Source of the DNA: Trichoplusia ni
Taxonomy: Eukaryota > Arthropoda > Insecta > Lepidoptera > Noctuidae
DNA length: 64,000 nucleotides
Assembly: GCF_003590095.1 (NCBI RefSeq)
Contig: NC_039501.1
Location: 2,170,001 to 2,234,000 of the forward strand
Direction of reading: 5' to 3'
Of the stretch, positions 46,001 through 56,269 are shown one piece after another. Both the position numbers and the translations under genes were made by a program. The first letter of the stretch is position 1. Every line of letters begins with the position of its first letter. The notes below the pieces were generated by a model. It ran no database searches and was not told where the DNA came from. It saw only the letters and a list, made by a program, of their open reading frames with translations.

Positions 46001-48445
46001 GTGAGGACAAATTAGCCCACAACGGGGGTCTGGACTAAATAAATTGTTACGACATCGAACGGAGCAAGAACGGGGGAACTCACGAAGAAAGTAATTTAAA
46101 AGAATAGAAATAAATGTAATGTTTTGCATCAAAAAAAGTATTGATTGTAATTGATGATAAGATAAGTACTGGTCGATTGTAAAACTAGGAACAGTTGACA
46201 AAATTGAATCTAAACTGATCTAGGGCATAAGATTAATGTTTAAAATGTCTTTGTTGTTAATATTTAAACTGAACTTTTTGTTGTCATCTTGCATGAAATG
46301 AAAACATTGACTTGTTGAAATTTAAATTTCAAAAAGAAATTGACAAAAAAATTTAACAGTGTACCAGGTACCTACTACAGATTTTTTATTCTTTTTCTTT
46401 GGGCGATTTCAATTTTTTTGTCTAGCTCGAATCATTTCACGATTCTCTATGCTGGCCCAATACATATGAAAGGCCTCAAAACAGCCTAAATTACAGACAT
46501 AAAATCAGATTTAGAATTACTTTGATAATATTCTGAATTTATTATAGCTGTATATTTATTGTTTACCAATGTACATGAAAATTAAATTATATTAATCCCT
46601 TTGAAATGTTCGAGTAAATTGTTATTGTAGTTAATTTAATAATAGTTAGTAAAACTAAGTTCAACTTGTAATATTAATTTCAACTTTAATAGAATTAGGT
46701 TTTATCAATATTGGGTGGTGAAACTATTATTTTGCTTATAAAGGGTGTCCTATACGATAAACGTGTTTATTTCGTAAATGTATAAATTTGAAACAAAAGC
46801 ATGCATTGTTATAAACAATAATGTTGTTTAATTCGTGTTCTGTACAAATAGGCTATAGTTAAAACAAATTTGGTAGCCCATCCAATTAAGTCGCAGGCGT
46901 TGCTTAACTTGCGTTTTTTAAAGTTTGTTGCTATAGGGAAAAACAGAATCTCACCATCGTTGAACCAGCTATCACGGTTCGTCAGATACAACTGGGTGAA
47001 AGACGGTCGTAAAAGCTGACAGACAACGAAGTCTAAGTGACAGGATTCCGCTTTTGCAATTTAGGCAAAGATAACAAATCATTTTAGATTGGAGTTCGTA
47101 TACCCGTTCAAAGAAGCCAAGAAAATATCCCGAGACAAATAACTTGATTGTCTCAAATACCCTTTATTTATAACACAAATATAATAATAAAAGTTAAACA
47201 AGAATACATAAATAACTAAAACTAATTTAGTATAATAAGTAAATTCGGTACAATTTAAAACTGAAATAAAATTGTCGAACTAAACGTTTCCAAATCAATT
47301 TCAAGGTTGAAAACATTTTTAGGGACCAAAACTTTAACAATTTATCGAGAAAAGTTAAAACCTACTTACTACTTTTGCGAATTAATTTATATACTTTGAA
47401 TTTAATATATAGCTGCAAATCATTTAGAGTATTTCAGTCTGAATATTGCCAACATCACATGGCCCATGACGGTTGTCAACGCTGACCTGTTCACTTAATA
47501 TGAAATGACGGTTTCATTTCACATTATTACTGCTACGTTGATAATAAATGTAATATTTAAAACTGTGTGTATAAATCTGAAGATAATTTTAATATAAAAA
47601 CCCTTTTTTCGGATGGGAAATCATCCAATGACTACTCTCACTTTGAGTTGGCGGACGGAGTGTCAGACTGAAACCCAACCATGTCTACCTTTGCCCTTTG
47701 TGTATCAGGATCGCGGTCACCATTTTGGCTAATCCCACGAGCAGGCATCGGCCTTAATGGGTGTCTTATTAGGGCTATTCAGTTTATTGACACCTCATCG
47801 AGGCGGTGTGGAACACGAAAACGCCGTCCAGCACGGGCCTGTTTTATTCGGGTGATAAGCTACCACTCGCTCACCACGCGCAGGCCCGCGCCTGGCCACG
47901 GGGGCCAGGCGACCAGGTTCTCAATGCCCGGAAACCCGTATGTCGTTTTGACTGTATGACTACTTCGTAGAAGGAGGCGACCTCTTTCCACTTTCTCTCG
48001 CTCCAGGTAATGGATAAATCTAAGGACAGACGCCGATCCGCCGCCGATCGCCACGACAATGACACGATGCGCCAGATCACTTATTACTAACATTGTATCA
48101 ATCATTTGTTAATTCATTTCTTTTTAGAACCACGAGTTTAATTGCTCACAAATATTACAAAGAAAAAAGTTAAGAAGAAAAGTAGAAACGGCCCAAGAGC
48201 ACTATTGCTACCACTTTATACATAAACAGCTGAATCAATTTCGATAATATTTGTTAAAAATACTTAAAATAAATGAGCATCCTTACCTTAGGTCTTTCCT
48301 TAGCAGATCTCAAGTTATGTGTCTCAAGATGCTTCACTCTTTTCCCATGTTTCTTAGATTCCTTCTTAGATTTGTGAATAGAAGATATTATAGTGAAGTA
48401 TGAAATAAAATATATGAGGATTATCAATTTTATATGACTATGCAT
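36075..48445 (-). CDS. Gene B: secreted micro-exon protein, relative of gene A
   Basis: An unrecognised minus-strand gene of 18 exons and 569 residues. Exon 1 is 48287-48445, exon 2 is 44700-44858, fifteen 27-nt exons follow (separate entry), and the last exon is 36075-37061. All junctions are phase 0. Exon 1 opens with MHSHIKLIILIYFISYFTI, a probable signal peptide, then a Lys/His-rich stretch. Exon 2 (53 codons, open only in the frame that follows from phase-0 joining) has PSKLKHMETLNMNTSNATG and a possible N-glycosylation site. The micro-exons give fifteen C-x-G-x-x-C-x-A-x units and the last exon opens with a sixteenth. The gene converges on gene A, which has the same units, phases and signal peptide, so the pair is probably an inverted duplication. 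Function unknown; secretion is inferred. Confidence 0.75.
37415..37545 (+). repeat. SINE, degenerate
   Basis: GTGCACGGATAGCCGAGCGG head and ATCCACGAATGTTTGTGAA body of the common family, in the last intron of gene B. Confidence 0.65.
38130..38290 (-). repeat. SINE, degenerate
   Basis: Common family in minus orientation: GACTACCGCAGTACATGG tail, AGGATCGAACCCATGAA reversed B box, head ending ACCACACGACCACTCGC. It lies in the last intron of gene B. Confidence 0.65.
38410..44278 (-). CDS. Gene B array of fifteen 27-nt micro-exons
   Basis: In transcript order: 44252-44278 CFQPRCAVE, 43371-43397 CAGLTGHAA, 43265-43291 CTANECRST, 42953-42979 SDGTLSSAV, 42794-42820 CTGSMCKSM, 40231-40257 CFRDNCLAA, 40118-40144 CEGNICQGK, 39710-39736 CRGSTCNAM, 39313-39339 SHGTTSQAT, 39175-39201 CHLNNCTAQ, 39072-39098 SHGSDTEAK, 38936-38962 CDGVFCKSF, 38831-38857 CRGQHCVAR, 38518-38544 CSGEKCFAM, 38410-38436 CQGVKCDSS. 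Each is exactly 27 nt, phase 0 to 0, with AG acceptor and GT donor. Three units have Ser or Thr at both cysteine positions and one has lost only the second. They are far below normal ORF-finder length and would be missed without transcripts. Confidence 0.87.
39482..39690 (-). repeat. SINE of the second family, well preserved
   Basis: Minus orientation. Reversed head CACTAAACCAATAGGCCAG, reversed B box GGGAATCGAACCC near 39618, ACAAACATTTGTCCTGGG, and a body with TTACACCCAGACACATAAC. It lies in a gene B intron between micro-exons. Confidence 0.75.
42254..42437. mobile_element. Fold-back MITE built from TGCAGT repeats
   Basis: The left end AGACAGACCGCATATCAACT and the inverse of the right end (AGACACACCGCATTTCAACT) match closely over about 30 bases. 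Between them TGCAGT/TTGCAGTC motifs recur in both orientations. It has no ORF. It lies in the 2.5-kb gene B intron. Confidence 0.6.
44700..44858 (-). CDS. Gene B exon 2
   Basis: 159 nt, 53 codons, phase 0, between a TTTGACTTCAG acceptor and AAAAAG/GTAATC donor. The frame joined from exon 1 is open to the end (a different frame has a stop near the 3' end). It encodes a Thr/Ser/Asn/His-rich segment ending in GSCDKK. No family recognised. Confidence 0.75.
44959..45207 (+). mobile_element. Short Helitron (GCAACAGCTAG end)
   Basis: 5' TCTATACTAATATATAAAGC and 3' GCGCGCAACAGCTAG, complete. Antisense to gene B, in its first intron. Confidence 0.8.
45437..45719 (-). mobile_element. Short Helitron (CTGGGTCAGCTAG end), inverted
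   Basis: Minus-strand copy of the 27704 family: CTAGCTGACCCAGCAAACG at its 3' end and a TATATTAGA-type 5' end that abuts a GAA microsatellite. Confidence 0.75.
45718..45737 (+). repeat. GAA microsatellite
   Basis: About six GAA units directly at the 5' edge of the inverted Helitron. Confidence 0.8.
45843..45892. repeat. Perfect 23-bp inverted repeat with 4-base loop
   Basis: Left arm 45843-45865 (starts CTCTACTATTTGACATAGCG) and right arm 45870-45892 are exact inverses, separated by GAGG. It lies in gene B intron 1. It could be a young palindrome of replication origin or part of a fold-back element. Confidence 0.9.
45893..47620. other. Middle of gene B intron 1, nothing recognised
   Basis: AT-rich sequence with no coding segment, RNA gene or repeat that I can name. 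Confidence 0.4.
47630..48105 (-). mobile_element. Probable non-LTR retrotransposon 3' fragment
   Basis: A GC-rich island in AT-rich DNA. On the minus strand two overlapping frames are open to GAGTGGTAG near 47860 and are followed by CAATAAACTGAATAGCCC-type sequence. It looks like the end of an ORF2 plus 3' UTR of an R1/Jockey-like LINE, but no RT motif remains, so the clade is a guess. It ends about 180 bases before gene B exon 1, in intron 1. Confidence 0.4.
48287..48445 (-). CDS. Gene B exon 1: signal peptide and basic stretch
   Basis: It starts at the ATG at 48445 and ends at CCTAAG/GTAAGG. Of 53 codons, the first 22 or so form a hydrophobic leader and the rest are Lys/His/Arg-rich (HKSKKESKKHGKRVKH). 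An initiator-like TCAGT (minus strand, 48480-48484) lies about 35 bases upstream of the ATG, with an AAATAAA TATA-like stretch about 25 bases beyond it. Confidence 0.72.
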
Positions 48446-49427
48446 GTTACTTGTTATTTTGATGACATGGTCTTCATTACTGAGATGGTTTGCTTATCTG
48501 TTTATTTCACGGTATGTAAATTGATTTGGTGTAGTTTGGAAATCGTTTTCTGCGTGGATAATTAAGACTGTCATTTAAATAGTCAAGCAGACACATCGCA
48601 AAGACATTTAAAGAGAAAACAAGCGTAAAACAGGGTGAATAGAGTTTCAAGGGGTAAATAGAAAACAGTGTTTTTAGGGGATCGCATGAATATTTTCTTA
48701 CACAAAAAAAAAAACTTGAACGCAATAACTTTATCAAATGCTTGAGAATTTCCGTATAATCTTTATTTTTCGTCTTGTTAAACGTCAAAATTTTAACAAA
48801 AACTCTGTTCCTATCTACCCCAAAAAAACCTCTATTCACCCTATTTTGCCGTACTCCACGAGATTGGGTCTTTCCGAAGTTTTTACTCCCGATAAATAAA
48901 ATAAATAAATAAAAGTGTGTTGAAAAAACATTAATTCTATTTAATTAATTGACAAAACTCGAAGCTTCTTTAAAAGAAACAAGTAACCATGTTGTCTCGA
49001 ATGCGTCAGTTTGGTCCTCGTAGTTGTTCATTTGAATCACTAGATGTCGCTGTTCAAGCAGGATTGACGCTCACCTTGCGTCGAGGAAATTAAAGTGTTA
49101 AACTGTGATCCATTTATAATCTGCGATGTTCTAGATTTAGCTGACGAAGTTTAATAAATATCTTTAATGCTGTTAATTTGAGTATGCAGGTTTTTCTATG
49201 ACTTCTTACGTAGTTACTTAATATATAATAATATATTAGGATTATACTTTTGTAATTAGTTGCTTTATTTTTTATCTGTTTGATTATTGTTGTTATAATA
49301 AACTCATAGAAATTAAATCAAGAGCGCTTCCAGCTCATGACATAACCGGTTCCATGCGAATAGGCTAAAGATGAACAACACAAAGTTATTCGTCACCCAC
49401 CAACAATTTATCACCGTAGTAAGCTGA
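48446..49427. other. Upstream region of gene B
   Basis: AT-rich, without a supported gene. The 110-residue minus-strand ORF near 48507-48839 has no recognisable feature and atypical composition for a protein. Confidence 0.4.
48480..48509 (-). promoter_or_regulatory. Possible core promoter of gene B
   Basis: Minus-strand TCAGT initiator at 48480-48484 with GAAATAAAC, a weak TATA-like stretch, at about 48501-48509. The spacing is near the usual 25-30. Confidence 0.28.
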
Positions 49428-49569
49428 GTTCGTTCAAGTCACCACACTAAACCCAATGTGCACGATGTGACGCGAGTTTGATCCCGCTGAGTACAGTCTG
49501 GTTGTTTGGTGCATGTGACTTGAATGTTTGTGAAAGCCCCTGCGACAAAACCTTAGTGCGGGAGTCTTA
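49428..49569 (+). repeat. SINE that hosts the Copia element
   Basis: Common family in plus orientation: AAGTCACCACACTAAACCC head, GAGTTTGATCCCGC B box, GTGACTTGAATGTTTGTGA body and TTAGTGCGGGAG end. The Copia target duplication TCTTA (49565-49569) falls in its last bases, and the tail resumes at 55870. Confidence 0.7.
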
Positions 49570-49750
49570 TGAAGGGTTATGAATAATTAGGCGATAATTA
49601 ATGCGAATATTATATATTAACAAGCAAAAGTATTTGTTACAATGATAATGCCGGCGAATCGCATTCGACAACTGTCACAATCAAAAGATACGCTAGTTAA
49701 CATATTATCAACTAGAGGGCGCTACTCACGCACTTCGTGTTACACCAACA
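49570..49750 (-). repeat. Copia 3' LTR
   Basis: 181 bp, identical to the 5' LTR at all but one position (GGCGCTACTC here, GGCGCAACTC there). Confidence 0.95.
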
Positions 49751-49783
49751 CCTCCCCTCGAAGTCGTGAGTCTAATATTACAC

Positions 49784-50556
49784 TCAAGTATACATACATT
49801 CATCAACCATACCCAAATTACGTATACATTCATGATGTTTTGTCCCATTCAAACCTTTTGTCAAAACATCAGCAGGCATTCGATTAGTACATAAATATTT
49901 AAGATCAATTAAACCTTGTTCGTAAATATCGCGAATAAAGTGGTGCCTCACATCAATATGTTTCGTTCGAGAATGGTAATTCTTAGTTTCAGCTAGTTTC
50001 ATGGCACCCTGATTATCATTGAATAACAAAACACTTTCACACTCCATACCAATATTAACTAAAATGTCACGAAGGTACATGGCTTCCTTAGTAGCTTCGG
50101 ATAGAGCCATATATTCGGCCTCCGTGCTCGATAAAGCAATAGTCCGTTGTTTACGTGCTTCCCAGCTAATAGGGGCACCGGCTAAAATAAAAGCAAAACC
50201 AGAATAAGATCTGCGATCTACTGTGTTACCACCCCAGTCTGCATCAACCACACCAAACAAAGGCAAACCTGTCCTCTCATACACCAATCCATAATCGGAT
50301 GTGCCTTTCAAATATCTTAATACACGCTTAGCAGCCTTCCAATGTTCAACATCATAATTTGTATTAAATTGGCTCAAATAGTTAACTGCAAAAGCAATAT
50401 CAGGCCTGGTTGATACAGCAAGGTGCATTAAGGCACCTCTCAAGCTTTGATATGGATACTGTTCCATTATTTCAGGTTTCATACACTGACCTTTTACTAA
50501 TTTAACATTAACATCTATAGGCGTTATGGCAGATTTACATTCAGTCATACCGAAAC
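49784..50556 (-). CDS. Copia pol, 3' part (RNase H)
   Basis: Continues the copia frame after the hAT insertion (the longer ORF reaching 50722 borrows hAT sequence for its start). It carries the end of RT and RNase H: VDADWGGN, the SYSGF segment, LSSTEAEYMALSEA, FNDNQGA and KHIDVRHHFIRD. Lengths on the two sides sum to 1,389 codons including the stop once the hAT and one 8-bp duplicate are discounted, so the split is the only visible lesion. As it stands the element should not make full-length Pol unless the hAT is removed. Confidence 0.92.
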
Positions 50557-52066
50557 CAGGGACCGGCCGGATACTCATTGAAAGGGTTTTTGAAGGGGTT
50601 TTTTTAAGCGCTTCAAGAAAAAACCCTATGACATATGTTACACCTTCGAACGGATTACTGGAACCCTGTTCCGAACAGGTTACCCTTTCACTACCCTGTA
50701 ACACTGTAACAGGGTAACCCACTCCAACCTAAGACAATGTAATATGCACTCTTTATCATAGACATTAGTTTGAAAATAGTATAACCACGAGCGCACGTGA
50801 CATCTTACCGCCCAGCGGCGCCATTGTTGCATTTACCGAGCGACTTGTAAACATGGAATAAAAATCATTGTGGATATGACCTTACAGTTTAATTTTGCTT
50901 GTCGCACATTTCAAACGTTGTGATATATATTTTTCGTGTCTATACTTGTACACCAGGGTCGATAATTTTTAAAACCAAAAAAAAAATAGTAGGATGAAAC
51001 CCATTAGAAAAGTAGGGGAATATTATAAAAATGAAAGGAAAAATAATTTACGGGCGATCTGAGGTCGGGAAGGGGGTGGGAGTGACGTTTGAAGAGTAAA
51101 AAACGGTTTTTCTCGATTTCCGGCAAAAGTAAAATTCGTATCAAAAAAAGTCAAATTGCAAAGTTGTAGGTAATAAAAAGATCTAAAACTTTTGTGTTTA
51201 CATTTTTTTCACATAACCTCAAAATTTATGTGAAAGATCCAAAAGATTGTGGTTTTTATTTTTATCTTTTACAAAAATTTATTTTTGTAACGAAATTTGG
51301 TGAAAGCTTACTTTTTTGTGTCCCAAATACGCTGTAATTTATTTGATTAAAAATATTTATTTTTTCACCTTATTTTGAATTAATATAAAAAAACACTCTA
51401 ATTTTCAATCGAAAATTCACCAGTCAAATCTTCTCAGAAAATGCAAAAAATAAAAAAAAACCTGATTTTTTTTTAAATTATTATAAATAATTTCATCTAA
51501 AAAATTTGATCTGAGGTTTTAGGCTAGGTATATAAAATTACGCTCCAACTAATAGGAGCGAAGATTTAATGGAAAATGCGGCAAATACGGGGAAAAATAT
51601 CAATCTTCGAGGGCTTTCGTTCAAAAATTCCTAACTTATATCTTCTAACCACGCGGACGAAGTCGCGGGCAACAGCTAGTTACCTATATGAAGTTTCGCG
51701 CGTAGGTAGTTTGTCCGAGAGGCGCGAGTCGCGGCGCGACGCGTCGGCGATAGAAGAAAATCAGCTGTAGTCTTAGTAAAGCAATGAGGGGCCGCTAGGG
51801 TGCAAGTATGCAGCTCAAGTTTAGTGGGTAATTCAGGGTAACACGAATAAAAGCCTTTCGTGAAGGTAACCACTTCAAAGGGTTAAGTTATTGAAGGGGT
51901 TAACCCCTTCACGTGGTTACCCTAATGAAGGTGTTAACCATTTCGCTGGGTTTCGAGGATGTAACTCGAACAAAAGGTAACACTGCGATATGAGTTACCC
52001 CGTGTACGGGTTACCCTGTCAAACGGCTTAACTCTAAAGTGGGGTTGTCCGGTCCCTGACCGAAAC
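50549..52066. mobile_element. Non-autonomous hAT element nested in Copia
   Basis: Element 50557-52058 (1,502 bp) with short inverted ends CAGGGACCGG / CCGGTCCCTG and a perfect 8-bp target duplication ACCGAAAC at 50549-50556 and 52059-52066. CAGGG ends plus 8-bp duplications are diagnostic of hAT. Subterminal regions are full of GGGTTAACC/GGTAACCC motifs in both orientations (50590-50720 and 51835-52020), likely transposase-binding sites. It has no transposase ORF. It contains a Helitron remnant at 51530. Confidence 0.92.
51530..51679 (+). mobile_element. Helitron 3' remnant inside the hAT element
   Basis: CCAACTAATAGGAGCGAAG, CACGCGGACGAAGTCGCG and GGCAACAGCTAG match the 3' half of the 44959 family. 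The 5' half is missing or decayed. Confidence 0.6.
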
Positions 52067-55000
52067 GCTCTAATAGTTTACACACATACAATTTTTGATT
52101 TAAGTACACTCTATCATCATTATCACGGCTAAATTCTATACCTAAACAATTACTTATTTTGCCCATATCTTTCATTTCAAATGTTGACGACAATTTATTC
52201 TTTATATCACACATCCATCTCACATCATCCGACGCCAAAATAATATCATCTACATATATACCAATTAACATGATTCGCTCACCCTTTTGTGCAAGAAACA
52301 CACATGGATCCTGCTGCAACGCTTCAAAACCACATTCCATCAATTTTCTTACTAGTTCCTTATGCCACTGCAATCCAGACTGACGCAAACCATACAGAGA
52401 TTTTTTCAACAAACATACACTATTAACACATTCACTCAAAGCATCATTCCAACTTTTAGCTGTCTTAAGTATACTCTTCTCTGTTATTTTTCTTCTTTGT
52501 GACCCAATTTTCTCATTTGCGAGTACTCTTTTTAATACATCGCCTAGTTGGTCAGGCACTTCCATGTAAACCTCTTCCTCAAGTGAACCATTCAGGTACG
52601 CTGTTACAACGTCCATCTGGTGGATCTCTAGTCCAAGTTCTGCTGATAAAGCAGCAATGAGTCTTATTGAAGAAGTTCTTATTACAGGCGACGAGGTTTC
52701 ATGAAAATCCTCCCCTGGCCGTTGGGAACATCCTTTTGCTACAAGGCGTACTTTCTTTCCTGTACTTTTAGTACTAAAAACGAGTCGACTTCCAATAACT
52801 TTTCTCTGTTTCGGTCGTGGTACGATTTCCCACGTTTTATTTTTTAATTGTGCTAGGATCTCATCTTCAAGGGCAATTTGCCATGCATTCAAGTCATCAC
52901 TTTTCTCTATTTCATTCCATGTCATCGGTTCTATCGTTGCTATTCCTGCACTTAAATCTTTATCTAAATCTTCAGATTCATTCTCACTATCGCTATTTTC
53001 TTGTGCTAAGTTATACATCTTACGCGGTCTACCCGCCATGCCAGTACGAATGAAACGAGGCCTCCCTCTTCCTCTTTTAGGGGGTTCTATCAATTCTTCC
53101 CAAGGAACGGTAGCGACTCTCTTTCTATTGAAGTATCTTCTATTTCTATTAGAATCTGAATCAGCTGCTCTTTCAAGTGACCTTCTAGTTCTTACTCCAT
53201 CTCTACATGCTTTTATTACTTTTCTGTACTCGTTTTCCTCACTATTTCCTGGAACAGGTTTGTTTAATTCTATATGTATTTGTTCACTCTCTATACTTTC
53301 TTCTTCATCAAGTATTTCTTTGTATTCATGTCTACAGGCCGGTTCATTCATAAACTTCACATCACGAGTAATAAAATTTTTTCTTGTTATAGGGTCATGT
53401 ATTCTATAGGCTTTGGATTGAATATCATAACCAACGAAAATTCCCAACTGTGAACTTGACTCAAATTTTCCTCTCTGCTTTCCTTTGTCCTTGTAATATA
53501 CTTTAGAACCGAATATATTCATATATAAAACAGAAGGTTTCTTACCTTTCCATATTGTAAATGGTATCTCACCATTTAAAGCAGTAGTTGGGCATCGATT
53601 CCTTATGTAATTAGCAGTGTTAATCGCTTCTGCCCAAAATGCTGGAGGGCTTCCTGACTGACGCATCATGCATCGTGCCATTTCAACCAATGTACGGTTT
53701 TTCCTTTCAGCGATCCCATTTTGTTGTGTGTAAGGCGCTGTCAGTCTCCTCCTGATACCTTCTTGCCTCAAATACTTATCAAATTCATTGTTAATGTACT
53801 CACGGCCATTATCCGACTGAAGATTCTTTATCTTCTTTCCAGTTAATTTCTCTGCATAGGCCTTATATGTTTTGAAGACGTTAAAAACATCACTTTTGTT
53901 GGCTATAAAGTAAACTTCACACCATCTGGATTTGTCATCGATGAATGTGACAAAATATTTTTTACCACCATAAGACTGAGACTTCATTGGACCACAAACG
54001 TCACTATGTACTATTTCTAATAACTCATTAGTACGCTGTCCACTCGACTTTGGAAAGGGGACACATGTCAGTTTTTCACTTGTACATATATCACATTCAG
54101 ACAATTTTTCATTATCTTTAAATGTTAAGCCATATACTAGGCCGCTCTTTGCCATAGCCTTCAAGTCACGCTCATTGAGATGTCCAAGACGTTGGTGCCA
54201 AATATCGATAGATTTTTTCACATTCTCAACATTTCTCACAGTATTTTGACTCATACGCGCGTGGTATAGATTTCCAACACGATCAGCACGCATATGGACC
54301 TTTCCATTTACATCACATACAATTGCTTCATTTTTCTTGAAGCGAACTTCGAACCCGTGGTCTGTTATTTTCGCCACTGATAATAGGTTGGTTCGTAAAT
54401 CCGATACGTAAAATACTTGTTGTAAATTAATTTGGCGTTCTTCACTGCCCGTATCTACTGAAATGCTTACTTTACCCGTGCCAGTAATTTGCGTTCTCTC
54501 ACTGTTAGCCAAATTTAGTTCTGAGTTTAATCGCGTAAAGTCCTCGATCATCTGTTTCTCATTGCACATATGACCCGTGCAACCGCTATCAATGCACCAA
54601 ACAGGATTGACCTGCTCACCTAGTAAAACATCTTCTGTAGTACTCAATAACATCGTTGTCTTTTGCTCATTATCGCCATCGCGTCCTAATTGCTGTGCAC
54701 TGTGCTTATGCTTGCCTGTATGCTTGAACTTGCAATCTCTCGCAAAATGCCCACGCCGACCACACCGATAGCACTCAACATAAGCTTTACGGCCATGGTT
54801 CTCATAATTCTTCTTCAGATTGGCGTGTTTGTTGATACGTCTGACGAACATAGCCCCCTGGTCAACAGTTTGTGATTTACGACCTTCGTAATCTTCAATA
54901 ATTTTCACTTTTAACAAATCAGTTGAGGGTAGATCGTCACGCGATTCTATTGCTGTCCGGAACATTGCAAACGAATCTGGCAAACTGTATAATAATAAAA

Positions 55001-55460
55001 TGGCTAGCAGTTCGTCTATCACTATTAAGCCGATTTCCCTTAGCTTCTTGACTGCTTCAAAAAAATCTGCGATGTGCTTTTTTAAGTCATCTTCCTCTCG
55101 CATTCGCGTCAACACAAGTTTTTTCAACAGTGACGCTTTTCTCGCCGGCCCACTTGACTGATACATAGATTTAAGTTTGTCCCATATAGCTCTGGAACTT
55201 TCTAAGCCATCTAAAGCCGCCAACTCGCTTGAACTGATCGCCAATAAAATGTCTGACTCGGCTTTGCCGTCCATTTTCACCCATTCTGTATATTTAGGGT
55301 CATTTGGTGACGGTTTTAAAATAGCACCCGATACATACTCCCATAAATCATTCTTCTTCAGAATAGCTCGCATATGTTTCTTCCATGTATCATAATTATC
55401 ACCAGTAAGTTGATCGATTTTAATTGATGCGGCCATATTTGTAAGTTTTTTCAACTTCAA
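52059..55460 (-). CDS. Copia gag-pol, 5' part (Gag, protease, integrase, most of RT)
   Basis: An uninterrupted frame of about 1,131 codons down to the hAT insertion (the computed ORF then runs into the hAT and stops at 52011). Start is either Met1 or Met9; MAASIK at Met9 is more like other copia Gags. Gag UBN2-like region about 15-190; CCHC knuckle CYRCGRRGHFARDC at 230-243; protease DSG at 291-293; GAG-pre-integrase H-C zinc region with WHQRLGHL; integrase core with SDVCGPM, FIDDKSR and SDNGREY plus TQQNGIAERKNRTL; RT with MDVVTAYLNG, KKSLYGLRQ and the catalytic YVDD. No internal stop or frameshift. The protein is cut in the RT thumb region by the hAT element. Confidence 0.93.
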
Positions 55461-55688
55461 AACATAAACACGACAACAATAAAATATCTTCTCAAGTTCA
55501 AGTTCAACGCAGTAATTAGCACAAAGGAAAACGTAACCCGCAAGTCCACGTTAGCTTAACTTGCATAGACACGTTTACGACGCGTTTATAACTTTGTTTA
55601 CGACAAAACTTTTTTAATGTCCAAATCACTTTAAATCCAGTCTGTAATGCACTAAATCGATTGTTTTTCACTCACTGGGCCCATAACC

Positions 55689-55869
55689 TGAAGGGTTATG
55701 AATAATTAGGCGATAATTAATGCGAATATTATATATTAACAAGCAAAAGTATTTGTTACAATGATAATGCCGGCGAATCGCATTCGACAACTGTCACAAT
55801 CAAAAGATACGCTAGTTAACATATTATCAACTAGAGGGCGCAACTCACGCACTTCGTGTTACACCAACA
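55689..55869 (-). repeat. Copia 5' LTR
   Basis: 181 bp; on the element strand it begins TGTTGGTGTAAC and ends in TTCA, directly followed by the primer-binding site. Confidence 0.95.
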
Positions 55870-56054
55870 TCTTATATAAAAAATATTGTTCCGTTTACTT
55901 TTTAGGTACAAAATACTAATGATACCCTTTCTTATAAAACATATTGGCTTCTAGACCTAAATCTCACTTATAAGACAAAAACAAAGATTTATCATTCCGT
56001 CACAAGAACTGTAAAACGCGTAGGAACCTTAAACATATATTATTTTATCCTTAA

Positions 56055-56269
56055 CTAGCTGTTGCCCGCGACTTCGTCCCCGTGGGTAGAAGAGGTTTTT
56101 TTCACATTTTCCATTGTATCTTCGCTCCTATTAGTCGCAGCGTGATGGTTTTACCCTAAAGCCTTCCTCGATGAATGATTTATTCAACACAAAAATATTT
56201 TTTCATTTTGGATCAGTAGTTCCTGAGATTAGCGCGTTCAAACAAACAAACAAACTCTTCAGCTTTATA
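56055..56269 (-). mobile_element. Short Helitron, inverted, slightly truncated
   Basis: CTAGCTGTTGCCCGCGACTT at its 3' end and CAAACTCTTCAGCTTTATAT at its 5' end (reversed). It abuts the next Helitron 5' end to 5' end. Confidence 0.75.

Larger units (their letters stand above)
49565..55874 (-). mobile_element. Complete Copia (Ty1/copia) retrotransposon with TSDs
   Basis: Minus-strand element 49570-55869, flanked by TCTTA at 49565-49569 and 55870-55874. The LTRs are 181 bp each, starting TG and ending CA on the element strand. The 5' LTR is 55689-55869 and the 3' LTR 49570-49750. The primer site GGTTATGGGCCCAG follows the 5' LTR (55675-55688) and is the internal initiator-tRNA-Met type used by copia. 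A GAGGGGAGG polypurine tract (49751-49759) precedes the 3' LTR. Gag-pol is one frame, split only by the hAT element at 50557-52058. The LTRs differ at one base, so the insertion is recent. Confidence 0.95.

Noticed and set aside
47681..48105. Host gene in the GC-rich island
   Set aside because: Overlapping short frames on both strands, repeat-like ending, and no splice structure; better read as a LINE fragment.
52159..55395. Plus-strand ORFs across the Copia element
   Set aside because: Shadows of gag-pol.
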